Assembly (NCBI GenBank): GCA_028455995.1
Contig: JABELC010000017.1
Location: 37,501-101,500 of the forward strand
DNA from: Scleromitrula shiraiana
Taxonomy: Eukaryota; Ascomycota; Leotiomycetes; Helotiales; Sclerotiniaceae
Reading direction: 5' to 3'
Length of the DNA: 64,000 nt
Below are positions 63,404 through 64,000 of this stretch, piece after piece. Position 1 is the first letter of the stretch, and each line of letters opens with the position of its first letter. The notes beneath the pieces were generated by a model. That model saw only the letters and a list, made by a program, of their open reading frames with translations, was not told the origin of the DNA and made no database searches. A program made the position numbers and the translations under genes.

Positions 63404-63618
63404 AGGCATATGATATGATTTATGGTATGATTTATGGTATTTGCGTTCTTTGGTTCTTATGTATTGTGATTGATTTCTTTGCTGTGCATCATTTATTTCA
63501 AACACTCTTTTTGGGGGAAACTACATTTCTGAATAATAACAGTATTATATTTCTCAGTCGGGATGGACATCGAGACATATTAAAGGTTTTCCAATTCAAG
63601 AATCGTCAAACACGTTAA
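63404..63618 (+). other. possible alternative last exon with a membrane helix
   Basis: An open stretch with FKAYDMIYGMIYGICVLWFL, a hydrophobic segment, ending QFKNRQTR-stop at 63618. Phase would allow fusion to copy 3 via the donor at 63179, but the acceptor (TTCAAG) is poor, so this is only a possibility. Confidence 0.3.
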
Positions 63619-63693
63619 ATACTCTCATTTAATTTCTATCAGATTTTATTTTTCTGATATTTATCCCCATTCACTAAAAAGAAATATGCAAAA

Positions 63694-64000
63694 CTACAAG
63701 TCAAATTTCTGACCCACAAGCTTCTCACTCAGCTCCCATAATCTCTCGGCGTACCTCGGATTTGTAGTGTAATCCGCCGTTGGCATAATCTGACAATCAG
63801 ATAGGAAAACACCAGAGTGGTCTAGTGAAGACTATTAGCATTGAGTTCCATAGTAAAATGTTTGAGTAGTTGATATCATTACCTTTTAATGCCGGATCAA
63901 GAGCTGCAACAAGTGTTGTTGCTGTTCCTTGCGCTAAACTTTTATATTGCAATTCACTTGAACCATCAACATAACCTATATTTCATTGTTAGCTATTATC
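63694..64000 (-). CDS. short-chain dehydrogenase/reductase, C-terminal part (partial)
   Basis: Cut by the window edge. Exons 63975-63883 and 63821-63694 with a 61-nt intron; acceptor CTAG and donor GTAATG are phase-consistent, and an intron runs upstream of 63975. The visible C-terminus, ELQYKSLAQGTATTLVAALD, ALKDHSGVFLSDCQIMP, NPRYAERLWELSEKLVGQKF, is typical of retinol-dehydrogenase-like or WW-oxidoreductase-like SDRs in fungi. The cofactor and active-site motifs lie outside the window. Confidence 0.8.

Overview
The window looks like nuclear DNA of a filamentous ascomycete. Genes carry many short introns (about 45-110 nt, mostly GTAAGT-like donors and CTAAC-like branch points). Both strands are coded. 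One block is AT-saturated and its repeats differ only by transitions, the signature of repeat-induced point mutation (RIP). Gene content and style suggest Leotiomycetes, most likely a Sclerotiniaceae relative of Botrytis or Sclerotinia; this is inference, since no taxonomic marker is present. All exon models were made by eye from frame, splice motifs and family knowledge.

Left part (1-16.6 kb): housekeeping genes. These are an ATX1-type copper chaperone, an RQC1/TCF25 ribosome-quality-control subunit sharing a divergent promoter region with a PTC5-type mitochondrial PP2C phosphatase, a nine-exon PAQR/IZH membrane protein and an SCP2-type thiolase. Between them lie three decayed genes: a TLC-domain gene with its middle missing, a fungal multi-pass membrane protein with frameshifts and stops, and a cysteine-rich secreted-type protein.

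Centre (16.88-24.31 kb): a nested transposon block. A roughly 1-kb element with long terminal inverted repeats and flanking TA dinucleotides was hit in its right arm by a chromodomain-type Ty3/gypsy LTR retrotransposon. The retrotransposon has two 446-bp LTRs and a 5-bp target duplication. The whole block is RIP-degraded. A methionine-permease-like gene on its right flank carries a CAA-to-TAA type nonsense codon, and the secreted-type pseudogene on the left also carries a TAA; both fit RIP leakage.

27.5-36.3 kb: an accessory, possibly NLR-like neighbourhood. It holds an uncharacterised 671-aa protein, a SesB-like alpha/beta hydrolase, and, divergent from that hydrolase, an NLR-like NACHT-TPR NTPase of 1099 aa. 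A second SesB-like hydrolase lies at 48.8-50.2 kb.

37.7-54.1 kb: the mitochondrial FAD glycerol-3-phosphate dehydrogenase (GUT2 type) with a frame-preserving intron, a 4.2-kb gene-free stretch rich in micro- and minisatellites, an UNC93-like MFS protein, the second hydrolase, and a 12-exon MFS alpha-glucoside/sugar transporter.

55.2-64 kb: a broken aldo-keto reductase gene, three divergent copies of one uncharacterised two-exon family with the same intron position (two on minus, one on plus), and the C-terminal end of a short-chain dehydrogenase cut by the window edge.
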